This document shows positions 48,730-59,417 of a stretch of DNA of 64,000 bases, in pieces (position 1 is the first letter of the stretch; the number at the start of each line of letters is the position of its first letter). The notes under the pieces were generated by a model, which saw nothing but the letters and a program-made list of their open reading frames with translations, ran no database searches and was not told the origin of the DNA. Position numbers and translations under genes: made by a program. The stretch is from Alligator mississippiensis (lineage: Eukaryota; Chordata; Crocodylia; Alligatoridae), in NCBI RefSeq assembly GCF_030867095.1, contig NC_081828.1:46539434-46603433 (forward strand), read 5' to 3'.

Positions 48730-49273
48730 ATTGTTTTCTGTTTAGAAACTGCTTTTCCCAGGAACAGTTTATTTTAAGAATAGAAGAGTTGAAAGAGTAA
48801 GCCTAAGAATAAGAATAATTATAATTATTATTATTCCATAATAATAAACTATCAGAAGATGCTCTGATTTTTTTTTTTCCAAATTAATTGGCTCAACCAA
48901 ATTTTGAAATATTTTATTTTGTCTTAGTCTTCAAAATCTGAAACTCTCACTTTGGGGGAAAAAATATATTTGCCTCCCAGATCTAGTGATGACAGAAGCA
49001 TTGTGAGAGAGAGTAGCTTCAGGTCCCTCAGTCTCTGCTGATACACACAAACTGTTACCTACCAAAAGTGAGAACTTTAGTCAATAGAATAAGAGAGTTT
49101 TGGAGAGTTTTGTTTCTGACTTATCTCCCCAAGCAGTACTAGGAGAAGCTTAGAAGAGGGCATTCCCTGGTGTCTTTGCATACCAGATGAATAATGTTTT
49201 CCTTCTGAAAAGAAGCCCTGAATAGGAGCAAGAGAAAGAAAAAAGGTACAGACAGAAATGCAGGTCCTGGGTC

Positions 49274-49309
49274 TAACTCATGGTGCTTTCTATAAAGCAC
49301 CATGAGTTA
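49274..49309. repeat. perfect 16-bp hairpin, 4-base loop
   Basis: TAACTCATGGTGCTTT, loop CTAT, then AAAGCACCATGAGTTA. Sixteen perfect pairs with no mismatch in otherwise unremarkable DNA. Confidence 0.9.
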
Positions 49310-49341
49310 AACCAATCCTCCTGACCCAATAACCATTAGCT

Positions 49342-49393
49342 ATTGGGAGAGTTGGAAATCGAGCTTGATTGGGAGGGTTGGAGATCGAGTTCC
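49342..49393 (+). repeat. two tandem 26-base units
   Basis: ATTGGGAGAGTTGGAAATCG... (49342-49367) is followed directly by ATTGGGAGGGTTGGAGATCG... (49368-49393). The units differ at about four positions. The block begins about 30 bases after the perfect hairpin. Confidence 0.8.
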
Positions 49394-50500
49394 AATTTGG
49401 AGCCAATCCAGGGAAAGAGCCTCTTCCCCTGGCTCCCCTCTCCCCCCAATCTCATGCTGTCTCAGGATGGGCGGGGGAGAAGGCAGGGGAGGGAGTTCAA
49501 TTCTGAGATTTCCTCAACCACGCTGGAGTAGGGGAGTGGCTGGTTCCCCAGCCACCCCACTTCCAGCACTGCCTGGGTAACCCTGAGAATATGCTCCCTC
49601 CACTCCCTTCTCCTCTTCCCATTCTGAAAAGAGCACTAGGAGCAGTGTTGCGCTGCGACAGTCTAGTCCTGCTCCTGACAAGTGCAGATAAGTTAATGAT
49701 GTGCTCTGCTTTGAAGCGCTTTCATCTGAACGCTTGTGTAATAAGGGTTCAGAATTTCATGAGATAAGGCCCTTTTAAAGTGCTCTGCAGACATGCACTT
49801 GTTTGGTCATGGCTCTAGAGCACTTTCAGGGGCCAAATCAGGCTAGCTATGGATGCAATTTACTGACAGAATGGCAGGCATAAAAGTTGGGAGACGGAAC
49901 ATGAATCAACTCTCAAAGTGAGCAAATGGAGCTACCAAAAGGTACCATGTATGCAACTTCGAGAAAGCCCATGGAAATTTTGGGAACGATGCAAGCGTGC
50001 AGAAAAAAGATACTGGGGCTTCCAATAGAGGCTTACTTTTTATATACATAACTACTGTTGGGATTGGCAATAGAAAGAAAAAGTCAGACCTTTTACAACT
50101 CAAAGGTGCATTGGTGGGAATGTTGTTGAATGTGATCTGAAGATCAGTCTGTGTTTTGCAAGACACATGTATGTTAGCTAGCCATTTGTACACCCCCAAT
50201 AAGAGCATCAAATGTCCAAACAGCCGAGCTCTAAACTAGATATTTTAAAAAAGGACTGGGAAGGAGATGGGCAGAAGCTCCTTGAACTAAGGTGACAACG
50301 GGTAGAATGGAATGTAAATAACAAAATGGTCTGAGATTTAATTAATCTTCCAGCTGAATGTGAGGATGGTGATGTAGGAGAAAAGCATTCAGCAGCGCTA
50401 AAAAAGAAAAGTACTTGCTAATTCCTATTTTAGCAAGATGCCTACTTACTGCAGAGCCAGGCTTGTGACTGGGAATGCTCCGAGCTTCTACACCAGGGAC

Positions 50501-50729
50501 CAGAAGCAGAGCTAGGATTTTGAAGAGGGGGGAGGACGTGATGGGACATAGGGGGCATAGTGGAGAGCTCACTGGTGCAGCCTGGGTGAGTGGGGGTGAG
50601 AGGTGGGGGTGCAACCTGCAGAACATGATGAGAGTTCCCAGCTGTGGGAAGTTCACTGTATGTTCCCTACAGAGTTGAAAGAGGGTGCAACGTCATCACT
50701 GCCCCCAACCCCTCTCAGATCTGCCCCTG
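50501..50729. mobile_element. non-autonomous hAT-like MITE
   Basis: Ends CAGAAGCAGAGCTAGG and, reversed, CAGGGGCAGATCTGAG, with GGGGGG-rich subterminal blocks. The flanking octamers CCAGGGAC (50493-50500) and GCAGGGAT (50730-50737) agree at 6 of 8, consistent with an old hAT target duplication. Confidence 0.6.
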
Positions 50730-50737
50730 GCAGGGAT

Positions 50738-51955
50738 GGATTAGGTGATAAGTTATCTTCTTCTGAGGTTTTGTTGCCCTGGTATGTGAGATTTTGAGGG
50801 AACACTATTGCTTCAAGGCTTCCTCTCCACAGCAGAGCCAGAGTGGGAAAACAGGCATGCCTGTGAGTACGGGAAGCAGGGCCCCAAAGGAGTAGAACCC
50901 CCAATGGCCACTTGTTTAGTGCTTCAGGCTAATGTGGTAGTAGGAGTCTGACTCCTTTTGACACATCAGCCTCCTTTCTATCCTGCATTTCTGTTTGGTT
51001 CTCTACCATGCATTTAGCCAAACTGTACAATCTGGGCTGAGTGTAACAAGGTAGCAGCTGCCACCCAGAAAATGGCCCAGCAGAGCTTTTGTCTTGGAAC
51101 CAGTGACCACGGCTCAGTGCATGCATGTCCCCTTTCTTTTTCTTCTTCATTAGGAGCCTATAACTTCCTGATAACAGGGGGGCTTCTGTTCCACAAAATC
51201 TGCCAATTAGTCATTCTGGCTGGGTATAACCATGGCACATGAACAGATGAGAGGACGGCAGGCAGTCCAGCCCCTTCTCAGGAATATGCCAAGGATGCCT
51301 TTAACACAATGTGACAACTAATCTCTCTATAGCATCTGACCGAGCAATTTTAATTAATAGCACTATATACATGCACTCCCACACAGGATAATACAGGTGT
51401 GGCATGTGCATGGGTTAATGTGGATTTAAAGATCTCTCTGTTCCTATTTCATAAGGTATGTTGTCATGCACACATGAAGATTGAACCCTATTAATTTCTA
51501 AACTGAACTTCCGTAGTTTATGCCATGCCCATCAAAATTAGTCAAAACTGAACTCTCCCTCTCACTTGCATGGCTGTGGATGCAATAAACACCATGACTC
51601 AACAGAGAGAAGGTGTTTTCACAGCCACATTGGCATTCTGATAAAGGCCTGTACTAGTTAAAATGTTCCTGGGGTGAGACTGGTGGGGGTGGGAAGGAAC
51701 AGGCAGTTTGTTGGTCTTGGTACAAGGATTATGTGATGGAATTGGAGGAAATGAACGAGTGTCAACAGTGAGAGAGGCAGCTTGTGCCACTTTCAAAATG
51801 TGCCCAGCCTTATTTTCAAATGACACAGTACAGAAAAGTCTGCAGGCCAGATTCTCTTCTGGCATAAAGAGGCATAGCTCTATTGTTTTGTACATCTGGG
51901 TATGTAGTGGTTGCCTTACCTCAACTAGCTAGCTTGGGTGCCAGTAGCAGTGTAG
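50738..51955. other. non-coding flank, nothing recognised
   Basis: About 1.2 kb without recognisable gene or element. Confidence 0.5.
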
Positions 51956-51961
51956 CTACAG

Positions 51962-52201
51962 CCATAAGTGGTGGGGGAAAAAATTATTTGGGGGGGCTGA
52001 GCCCCCCCTGACTCCCACCCCTCCCTCCCGCAGGGCCAGCACACGCTGGTGCTGTACATGGGAGCAGAGGAGCGGCTGCATGTGAGCTGGGCACTGCAGG
52101 ACGGCAGCACTGTGACGTTGCTACTATCTCCAGCTTCTGCGAAAAGTTTTGGCGGGAGGGGGCGCTAAGCCCCATTAGCCTCAACGTTCTGCCACCTATG
52201 G
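51962..52201. mobile_element. short inverted-repeat DNA element with 6-bp duplication
   Basis: A 240-base element with ends CCATAAGTGG and, reversed, CCATAGGTGG. It is flanked by identical CTACAG on both sides (51956-51961 and 52202-52207). The interior is GC-rich, with GGGGGGGCTGAGCCCCCCC as an internal palindrome near 51990-52010. A 6-bp duplication does not fit hAT (8) or Harbinger (3), so the superfamily is left open. Confidence 0.7.
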
Positions 52202-52207
52202 CTACAG

Positions 52208-53578
52208 TAGCACAGAGCTCACACCAGGTAGTTTACCATTTCTTGGGATGGTTTTGTAGCCCATTATTGTTAGGTAGCTAAGATTATTTTTTGGTAGCTA
52301 AATTGCTACCAGTACCTAGTTAAGCTACTTTACAGCTATTTTGGGTATGTCTGCTCAACAGTATGGCTGCAGTAGAGATTGCTGTGTAGAGGCATTCAGA
52401 GAGTGCATTGGTGCACTTGCTTCGATTCCTGCTCCACATAAAGTTAAAATCAACTGCCTCATAGTGGCTTCATGATTTCATGGCTTGACTTCATCTACCT
52501 AATGTCTTATAAACTCTTAATTCTATAGGTGTTCATAATCCTCTCCTTTTTAATGGTCTTAATGTTCCACCAATCAAACTAGTCTTTGTTTTACAATGCT
52601 GCTGTATGTTAGCCGCTCCAGGTAATGAAGCTCTTATTTCACAACCCTGCAGATTGTTTTTAACTCATTCCAGTGAATTTATTTTTGGTTTTTTGCTTTT
52701 GTACCGAAGGACAGGGAGGGAGGCTCAGCAGCGTGGGAGCCTGGTGAAACCGGAAGTACCACAGTGGGCACTTGGGTTTCACTTTTACCTTACAAGCTGG
52801 CATGCCAGTTAATAGATCGTGCCAGTTTGTAAGGTGCCAGATAATGCGGCTTTTACTGTAATACAGCCTTACATCCCTAGCATGTTAGTAAAGTTTCTAG
52901 TTTATTTTGAACTGGAGAAAAATATGTGGGGTTTTTTATGTGATGATGCACTTCGCTACGTGCACCCCCATTTTCAAAATTCTAGATCTGCCCATGGAAA
53001 TATCCATTGATGTCAGTGGAGCTACACTGATTGATGTATACCAACCGATTGCCTGTTCCTAGAGGTGGGACAAGTGGTAGAGATTGAAGAAACCTGAAAG
53101 ACCAGAGCAAGTTTTTCTAGCTCTCCCAGTTGTGGAGAAAAGCTTAAACACATGATCCCAAAACACTATAAAAACTTAAACCATGATGCAAATGAAAGGG
53201 AAGTCAATATTTGTTAAAAGCTTGAGATTTGAAGTTACAGTGGTACTAAGAAAGAGTTGAGTAAAAGGGTCCACAAACAGTACAATTAATTCCTGCCAGG
53301 AATTAAACAGGACTTCCTTTCCTGATAGGAACAACAAGGGGCTCACAAGTAGGAAGACTATAAGAAACCATCTTTGGAGCGGATAAATGTAGAAAAAGAG
53401 CCCAACACAGAATGGGATCAGGAGAGGGAGTCTAAAATTCTGTTGGAATTGGTCTTCTTGGGTCCTATTAATTGATTTCTCCCATCATTTTCATGCTTGC
53501 CACCCTAGGCAATGCCAGGAAGCAAAGAAGACTACAAAATACATTTATGAAAAATATGGATAAGCTAGTTATCAAAGA
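52208..53578. other. non-coding flank, nothing recognised
   Basis: About 1.4 kb with no recognisable gene or element before the tRNA. Confidence 0.5.
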
Positions 53579-53652
53579 GGCACTGTGGCTTAGTTGGTTA
53601 AAGCATCTGTCTAGTAAACAGGAGATCCTGGGTTCAAATCCCAGCAGTGCCT
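53579..53652 (+). tRNA. tRNA-Thr (AGT)
   Basis: A 74-base sequence folds into a complete cloverleaf. The acceptor GGCACTG/CAGTGCC has seven perfect pairs, the D stem is GCTT/AAGC, the anticodon stem is TCTGT/ACAGG with one T-G pair, and the T stem is CTGGG/CCCAG. The anticodon AGT (53613-53615) sits in the loop CTAGTAA and reads threonine codons as IGT. The internal promoter boxes are TGGCTTAGTTGG (A box) and GGTTCAAATCC (B box). The sequence closely follows vertebrate tRNA-Thr-AGT as I recall it, and there is no intron. Oddly, no TTTT Pol III terminator occurs in the next several hundred bases, and CR1 sequence starts within a few bases of the discriminator T. It may be a true gene whose terminator was displaced, or a retrocopied tRNA. 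Confidence 0.93.
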
Positions 53653-53978
53653 GGAGGATTAATTTCTTCCTGAAGCTTGGAAGAGGACCAATGTGGTGTC
53701 TGTCTTGAAGCAAGGAAAATTCAGGGAATTACAGGCCAATCAGTTTGACTTCAGCCCCTGGAAAGGTCTTGGAAAAAATCATCAAAGAAACCATCAACAA
53801 CAGGGTAACAGAAGGCAGCATTCGAAGAGAGTGTTAACATGGCTTTGTTGTGGCTAGGTCCTGTCCGGCTAACTCCACTTCCTTCTATGATCAGGTGACA
53901 CATCACCTGGACAAAAGAGAAGAGGTTGATGTCATATATTTAGATTTCAAAAAAGCCTTTGACTTGGTTTCCCAGAAT
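53653..53978 (+). mobile_element. CR1 LINE fragment (RT region), joined to tRNA
   Basis: The translation contains LPEAWKRTNVVSVLKQGK (compare VPEDWKKANVVPIFKNGR in the 42.9-kb copy). After a frame change, STSFYDQVTHHLDKREEVDV then IYLDFKKAFDLVSQ appear. This is the central part of CR1 ORF2. Its left edge abuts the tRNA-Thr. Its right edge stops near 53978, far short of the CR1 3' end, at a junction with CR1 sequence in the opposite orientation. Frame-broken and inactive. Confidence 0.85.
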
Positions 53979-54260
53979 GTCCTCTGTAGAGTAGGAGGGT
54001 TAGCTCTTCCTGCTTGCTCCCCATGCTCCTGGCATTAGTGTATAGGCAATCTCCAATTGAGACCCTTGATTTCCTGTAATGCTGAGCGAGAACCATTCCC
54101 TCAGCTCGTGCAAGAGTGGCTCTCCTAGTGTCCCTAACTTCGGGACTTACTTGCGTGGGGGGCTGCCTTGGGCTATTTGTAAGGTGGCTAGTTGGCAATA
54201 CTGGTAGGACTTTCAGGGCAGCTAAGTGGTCCTCAGCTGAGAGGTTAAAAAACATTGTTT
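53979..54260 (-). mobile_element. inverted CR1 5' segment (start of ORF2)
   Basis: On the - strand the translation reads DCLYTNARSMGSKQEELTLL, the hallmark beginning of the CR1 ORF2 endonuclease domain (CLYTNAQSMGNKQEEL-like). It is preceded by AEGMVLAQHYRKSRVSIG. It points toward, and joins, the + strand RT fragment near 53978, so two parts of CR1 face each other. Further 5' sequence may continue to about 54660 but is not recognisable enough to claim. Confidence 0.75.
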
Positions 54261-55743
54261 GTCTTTTTTGCTTGATCTCATACTTATCATCAGTTTATCT
54301 TGTTTGATTCTGTTCTCCTATATAATTAATCCTTTTGTTGTTTTGTTTCCTTATTGATTGCCTCTGCAGAGAGTAACCTCTGGGTGAGTGATTTATTCCA
54401 GTCTTACCCATTTTGTGGAATGGGGGAAATAACATTTCTTCTGCAACCCAAAGGGGGAGGCCACCTGCAGCTGGCAGACATTCTCCTGCTGCATCTGTGA
54501 GGTCTGGAATAAGGGCCGTGGAACTGAGGCTCGCGAGGATAAGATGTTATCCCAGAACAAGCTTTGGTATGTTCCTTGGGATGAGACAGAACTACAGGGA
54601 GGAACTCAGGGCTCTGGGGACACACCAGGAATGGGTTTGTGCCACACCCTATCTTCCTATGCATTTATAAAAACTGTAGAAAAACTAAAAGAACACTTCT
54701 GTTTATCTCATCAGAGTTAGTGCAAATATGAAACAACCTGACCCTGTGCTGCAGCTTAAGTGACCTTAGTAGCAAATGAGTTTTGAAGGTATAAGTGTGC
54801 AGCATTACTTTAATCCTTTTGCGTAACAGTTTTCTTAGGTTCTCTGCCACTATCTATATCCTATTATGTGACGCATGTGTCACATGCAAATTGCATCTGC
54901 TGTCACCAAGAAATGCCAGCAACTCACTCTTGGGGAAAATAGGGTTCCCCGTGTCATAATAAAACATAGTACTGTAGAGATTCAGAGTATGACCTAGGCA
55001 ACAAGTGTCAGTGTCATCCTTGTAGTAATTCCTTCCACGTAAAAAAAAGTTAGGCCAATTTGACACTAATAAGTAATGAAGCCTCCCCCGTGTGACTAGA
55101 GGGGTTATGAATCACCTGGATGTGGAGAAGGTGAGACAAGTGACTTCTCAAAATCACTTAGCAAGACCAGAATTAGAACTTCGGACTCCCCAAGCCCAAG
55201 CTCCTTTTCACATCTATAGAGCTTAACAGTTCTTCCCATCTAGGATTTCTGCTTACATTGGTTTTGCCAGGTCAAAACACTGGTTTTGCCAGGTAATAGG
55301 TGAGGTTAATGATGTTCACTTTCACTTGAACAGTATTTAAGATACATGTTCATCCTTTGTGGTCACCTGGGGCAATCTCAGAGGGAAGAATTACGCTGAT
55401 ATGGCCAGAAGAAATCAAAAGCAGTCAGCTTCTCCAACTTTGATTCAAATTCTGTGAAGCAGAACTGGGGAAAAGAAAACATAGCTCTATACTTGATCTT
55501 GGCTCATTCACAATCAGCTATGAGAGTTGGCTGACACCTGTAAGGAGCATGGAAGCTAGAAGGAATGGGGGGACCCTGGAGAGCTTGGGCTGGCAAGACT
55601 CATATTAACTTTCTCTAAATTAAATTAATGGAGAGGAGAGGAGGTACTGCAGTCCCCACATCCATTCACTGTCTTTGAGGAAAGAGACTATCCTGGGCAC
55701 CTGACATAAGTATCTTAGTCTATTCACTCCTTTCTCCTTTGTG
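54261..55743. other. non-coding flank; MIR-like remnant
   Basis: About 1.5 kb. The first 400 bases may be more of the inverted CR1 5' region. At 55125-55215 GTGACTTCTCAAAATCACTT and AGCAAGACCAGAATTAGAAC then TTCGGACTCC resemble the MIR core. No gene recognised. Confidence 0.4.
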
Positions 55744-55748
55744 CTGAG

Positions 55749-56445
55749 TGTCACAACCCAAAGGTGTGATTTTTGTTTTTGTGTGCGCTTTGGCACCACT
55801 AAATTATTTTCCCGCTGTTTGAAGTTCTCTTTGCAGCGTGCATTTCTTCTTTGCAGCATAGAAATGCACGTTGCAAGGAGTTCCCGCCATTTGTATTTAA
55901 ATTTGTGCCCCACTATTGGTCAGTTCTAAATTATTCCCACGTGGCGGCTAGTGATTGGCTTGCTAGCCGTATAAGAGGCTTGAGTGGTTTCCGCCCAAGT
56001 TGGAGGACTCCACGAACATCAGGAGGAGGAGACTTCACATCTCATGAAGATCTGTAAGCGCTGCGGAGCCTATTGGACCCAGCATGAATATCAAGAAGGC
56101 AACAGGGGTCTGATCAGCCTCTAGCCTCTCCCTGTCGCCGAGCGCAATCCTCGACATATCCCTCTTCCCTGCGCGCAAACAAGGATCCACAGAGCCTTGA
56201 CAACTCCGTGAAAGTGAGAGTTTTGTCCAAGTCCTCAAACGGGGATTTAAGCGGAGGTTTGCCTGGGAAACTTTCCAGCCTACACCGTGACCATCTACGG
56301 TGTAAGTAAACAATCTTGAATCAACCACTAAGCGTCTGTGCCTAATTCTAGTGTGTCGCCTGCTTTCTCTGACCCAGCGTGTCCGGGCTGCTGGCCACAG
56401 CCCGTGGCACGAAAAAAGGGCCCCGGATTGCTCCCAGCCCGCAAA
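55749..56445 (+). repeat. 5' LTR of the fossil element
   Basis: Begins TGTCACAACCC. Visible parts are a CCAAT-like ATTGG near 55914, the TTCCCGCC block near 55880, a GTATAAGAGG TATA-like box near 55967, and a GC-rich end just before the primer site. It aligns end to end with the 3' LTR and with the solo LTR at 7935. Confidence 0.93.
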
Positions 56446-56463
56446 TGGCGACAAGGATGGGAT
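56446..56463 (+). other. primer-binding site, tRNA-Ser(GCT)
   Basis: TGGCGACAAGGATGGGAT directly follows the 5' LTR. It matches the complement of the 3' end of vertebrate tRNA-Ser(GCT) plus CCA at 17 of 18 positions, as I recall that tRNA. The in-frame ATG of the gag-like region overlaps this site. Confidence 0.8.
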
Positions 56464-58640
56464 CAGGAGAAAGCACACTAGAGCTAGAATTAGTTAAGAA
56501 CTGCCCTTGGCGCGGTGAAAAATGCCAAGTGAAAAGTTTTATGGAGCTGGAGGCGCATATTGCTTACCACCAGGCGGGCGGAACGGGTGAGAGATGTATC
56601 AGCGGACGTCTTTTGCTGAAGGGAGAAGAGGGAGCTTCCGAGGATGGAGCCCCGAGAGAGAGGGAAGTGTATTTGCACTCCGCGGCATTTGGGTGTATGA
56701 TGAGCAACGAGCGGGTCCTGTTCGGGCCCGTCGATACTGTGTCCCTCGTCAGAGTCAACCCGGTGGGCACAGTGAACCCGACCTTCACCCGGGAGTGTGC
56801 CCGTTGCCTACGATATGCTCAGGAGAGTGAAGAGCCGGTGCCAATCGGCCGGTTCTCCCCTTTCCTGGTGGCGTCTAGATTAAGGGGTCGCGAGCTTCCA
56901 TCCAAGCTCCGCGAAGATCTGGAAATGGAGGGACGCCCCGCAGATGAGAGGGTGGCCCTACAGTACGACAAGGGGGGAGAGTTAAGTGCAACTTTCCGTA
57001 TGATAACTGATTTAATGAACAAGAATTTAAGTTTGAAAGCCCAGCTGCATATGGCTATTCAAGCGGTCAAAGAAGCGGCTGAGAGAAAGGATCCTGAAAC
57101 GCCAGCCCAAGATGGTGCCGAGCAAGAGGGAGACCACGTGGAAGAACCGGAAAAGAAGGGAGGAACCCGCGAGAGTTCGGTCAGCGACTCCGCCCATCGA
57201 CGCAGCATCGTCTCTGGCAACCCTGCCCAGCGACGCCTTTGACAACCACGCCTCCTTGCCGATGAAAGGGAGAATCGAGCAGAGGAGCGCATCCGCCCCT
57301 CCTGCCTGAAGCAGTAACAACAGCAGTGACTCCCGCAGCAGCAGCTCAGTCTACAACAACGACTAACCGAATTGTTACTGCCTACTATGCTCGCACCAGA
57401 ACTGAACTACAGGATTTGTGCAGAGAATCAAGAATCCAACCTGAAGAAACTCTAGCTGTATGGTTGGGACGTTTGGTCATGGAACTTGGATCCGACATGC
57501 TGAACCAGGAAGAAGCAAGCTTCTTAGTCAGACAAGCTTCGTGGAGTAGAGGACATGTCACTGACATCAACATGATAGCGGTCAACGTTCACTGGCCTAT
57601 TCCACTGCCAGCGCTTGTTGCAGGACTGATCGGTCAAAAAGCCCACGTATGGCATGACGGACAGCCAGAATATACCAGCGCAGAGCATCTCATGCTAGCA
57701 ATCATCAGAGTCTCGTACTGTGCCTGGAACCCCAGAGCATGCACGCTGGGATTAACATCACTCCAGCAAATAAGACCATGGCCTCATCGTCATCTACGAG
57801 ATCCTGGAACCGTTCCAGTAACCGTTCACAGCCTAGATAGTTGTCTTGCGGTTTATGGGCGAAAGAACATCGTCGTTCTCTGGATTCTGCTCAACCCAAT
57901 GGTGAACCAACCCGTAAGCAATCTCCTTCATCAGTTGTCACAACTGCGTATCCTGATGGAGCCAAGATTATCTAGTGATCGGGACCATCGACACCCGACT
58001 GAGATTCAAGGCATGAAACATCACGAATCCGATCTTCCATCATTGCCACAGAGAACACCAGAAGAGCGATACGTTTGGATTTCTCCTACAGCGTTCTGGA
58101 CTCAATAAGCTGCAACTTCGGATTTTAGGAGACGCAGGCCAATGGCAACTGGCCTATGAGTTAGGTTTCCATTACCTAGAAGAATTAGACGATGGCTCCT
58201 CGACGATTTCATCTAGTTGAGTGTATAAGAGAGGATAGTTTAGAGTAGCAACCACTTGTACCATATAGAAATAACAGTAAAGTTCCATGAATATGTTGAG
58301 ATGCATTAACTTATTTTTTTTTTTTTGAGAGTTTTTTGTTTACAGATCTGGAATTCAGAGTGCGTGGTGAAGAGAAGCCCCGAGAAGGATAACATCACCG
58401 AGAAGTGAGGGCCTGACGCGCGACTTTGCCATAATGCTCACTGAAGCCCTGATCATGCAGTTTTTGTTATGAATCTGATTATGTGTGTGTATTTGTGTTG
58501 GTTATTGTTTGGTTTGATCCCTGGAGGACGAACTTCTCATGTTGGTAAATTTTGTGTTTGTTTGTTTTGTTTGGCGACTCATGATAAAACTCTTAATCAC
58601 TCAAATAATGAGCGTGCAGCATAATTCAGCTGTGCCTTTA
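56464..58640 (+). mobile_element. internal region of the fossil element, gag-like
   Basis: The first open stretch (about 56445-57242) starts MATRMGSGES and contains CARCLRYAQESEEP. Further on it is charged, with a K/E-rich tail. A second stretch (about 57326-58108) begins after a proline/alanine/threonine-rich linker and contains YARTRTELQDLCRESRIQPE, then VWLGRLVMELGSDML and DGQPEYTSAEHLMLAI. Its layout suggests a capsid-like part, but no CCHC zinc knuckle, major homology region or pol motif could be named. The family is unrecognised. A gag-like role is inferred only from position. Relic. Confidence 0.55.
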
Positions 58641-58651
58641 GCAAGGGGGGA
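58641..58651 (+). other. polypurine tract
   Basis: GCAAGGGGGGA immediately precedes the TGTCACAACC start of the 3' LTR, the expected plus-strand priming site of an LTR retroelement. Confidence 0.8.
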
Positions 58652-59347
58652 TGTCACAACCCAAAGGTGTGATTTTTGTTTTTGTGTGTGCTTTGGCACC
58701 ACTGAATTATTTTCCTGCCGTTTGAAGTTCTCTTTGCAGCGTGCATTTCTTCTTTGCAGCTAGAAATGCACGTTGCAAGGAGTTCCCGCCATTTGTATTT
58801 AAATTCGTGCCCCACTATTAGTCAGTTCTAAATTATTCCCACGTGGCGGCTAGCGATTGGCTTGCTAGCCATATAAGAGGCTTGAGTGGTTTCCGCCCAA
58901 GTTGGAGGACTCCACGAACATCAGGAGGAGGAGACTTCACGTCTCGTGAAGATCTGTAAGCGCTGTGGAGCCTATTGGACCCAGCGTGAATATCAAGAAG
59001 GCAACAGGCTTCTGATCAGCCTCTAGCCCCTCCCCGTCGCCGAGCGCAATCCTCGACGTATCCCTCTTCCCTGCGTGCAAACAAGGATTCACAGAGCCTC
59101 GACAACTCCGTGAGAGTGAGAGTTTTGTCCGAGTCTTCAAACAGGGATTTAAGCGGAGGTTTGCCTGGGAAACTTTCCAGCCTACACCGTGACCATCTAC
59201 GGTGTAAGTAAACAATCTTGAATCAACCACTAAGCGTCTGTGCCTAATTCTAGCGTGTCGCCTGCTTTCTCTGACCCAGCGTGTCCGGGCTGCTGGCCAC
59301 AGCCCGCGGCGCAAAAAAAGGGCCCCGGATCGCTCCCGGCCCGCACA
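58652..59347 (+). repeat. 3' LTR of the fossil element
   Basis: About 696 bases, TGTCACAACCC to CCCGCACA, followed by the CTGAG target duplication. Nearly the same length as the 5' LTR and about 95% identical by eye. Confidence 0.93.
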
Positions 59348-59417
59348 CTGAGGTTAAGAAATGGGGGACCTAAGGAACCCCAGGAGCTCAGTGATGGACA
59401 TGTATGTTCTTTTAGGA

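Larger units (their letters stand above)
47705..50492. other. non-coding flank with small repeats
   Basis: About 2.8 kb. A CR1-like 3' tail remnant lies at about 48085-48165 (GGTCCTTTCAGACCATATGA). A (CA)n tract, a perfect hairpin and a tandem duplication are listed separately. No gene recognised. Confidence 0.45.
55749..59347 (+). mobile_element. fossil LTR retroelement, tRNA-Ser primed, gag-like only
   Basis: A 3.6-kb element with two LTRs of about 697 bases, identical 5-bp target duplications CTGAG (55744-55748 and 59348-59352), a primer-binding site, an internal region of about 2.2 kb and a polypurine tract. The internal region has open stretches with a gag-like position but no recognisable protease, RT, integrase or envelope. 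The element is therefore a non-autonomous relic that would have needed a relative's enzymes. The serine primer and 5-bp duplication suggest an ERV-S or class III-like lineage (inference). The LTRs differ at roughly 30 positions by eye, about 4-5%, mostly transitions. At slow crocodilian rates this means tens of millions of years. It looks structurally whole for its type but is a fossil. Confidence 0.9.
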
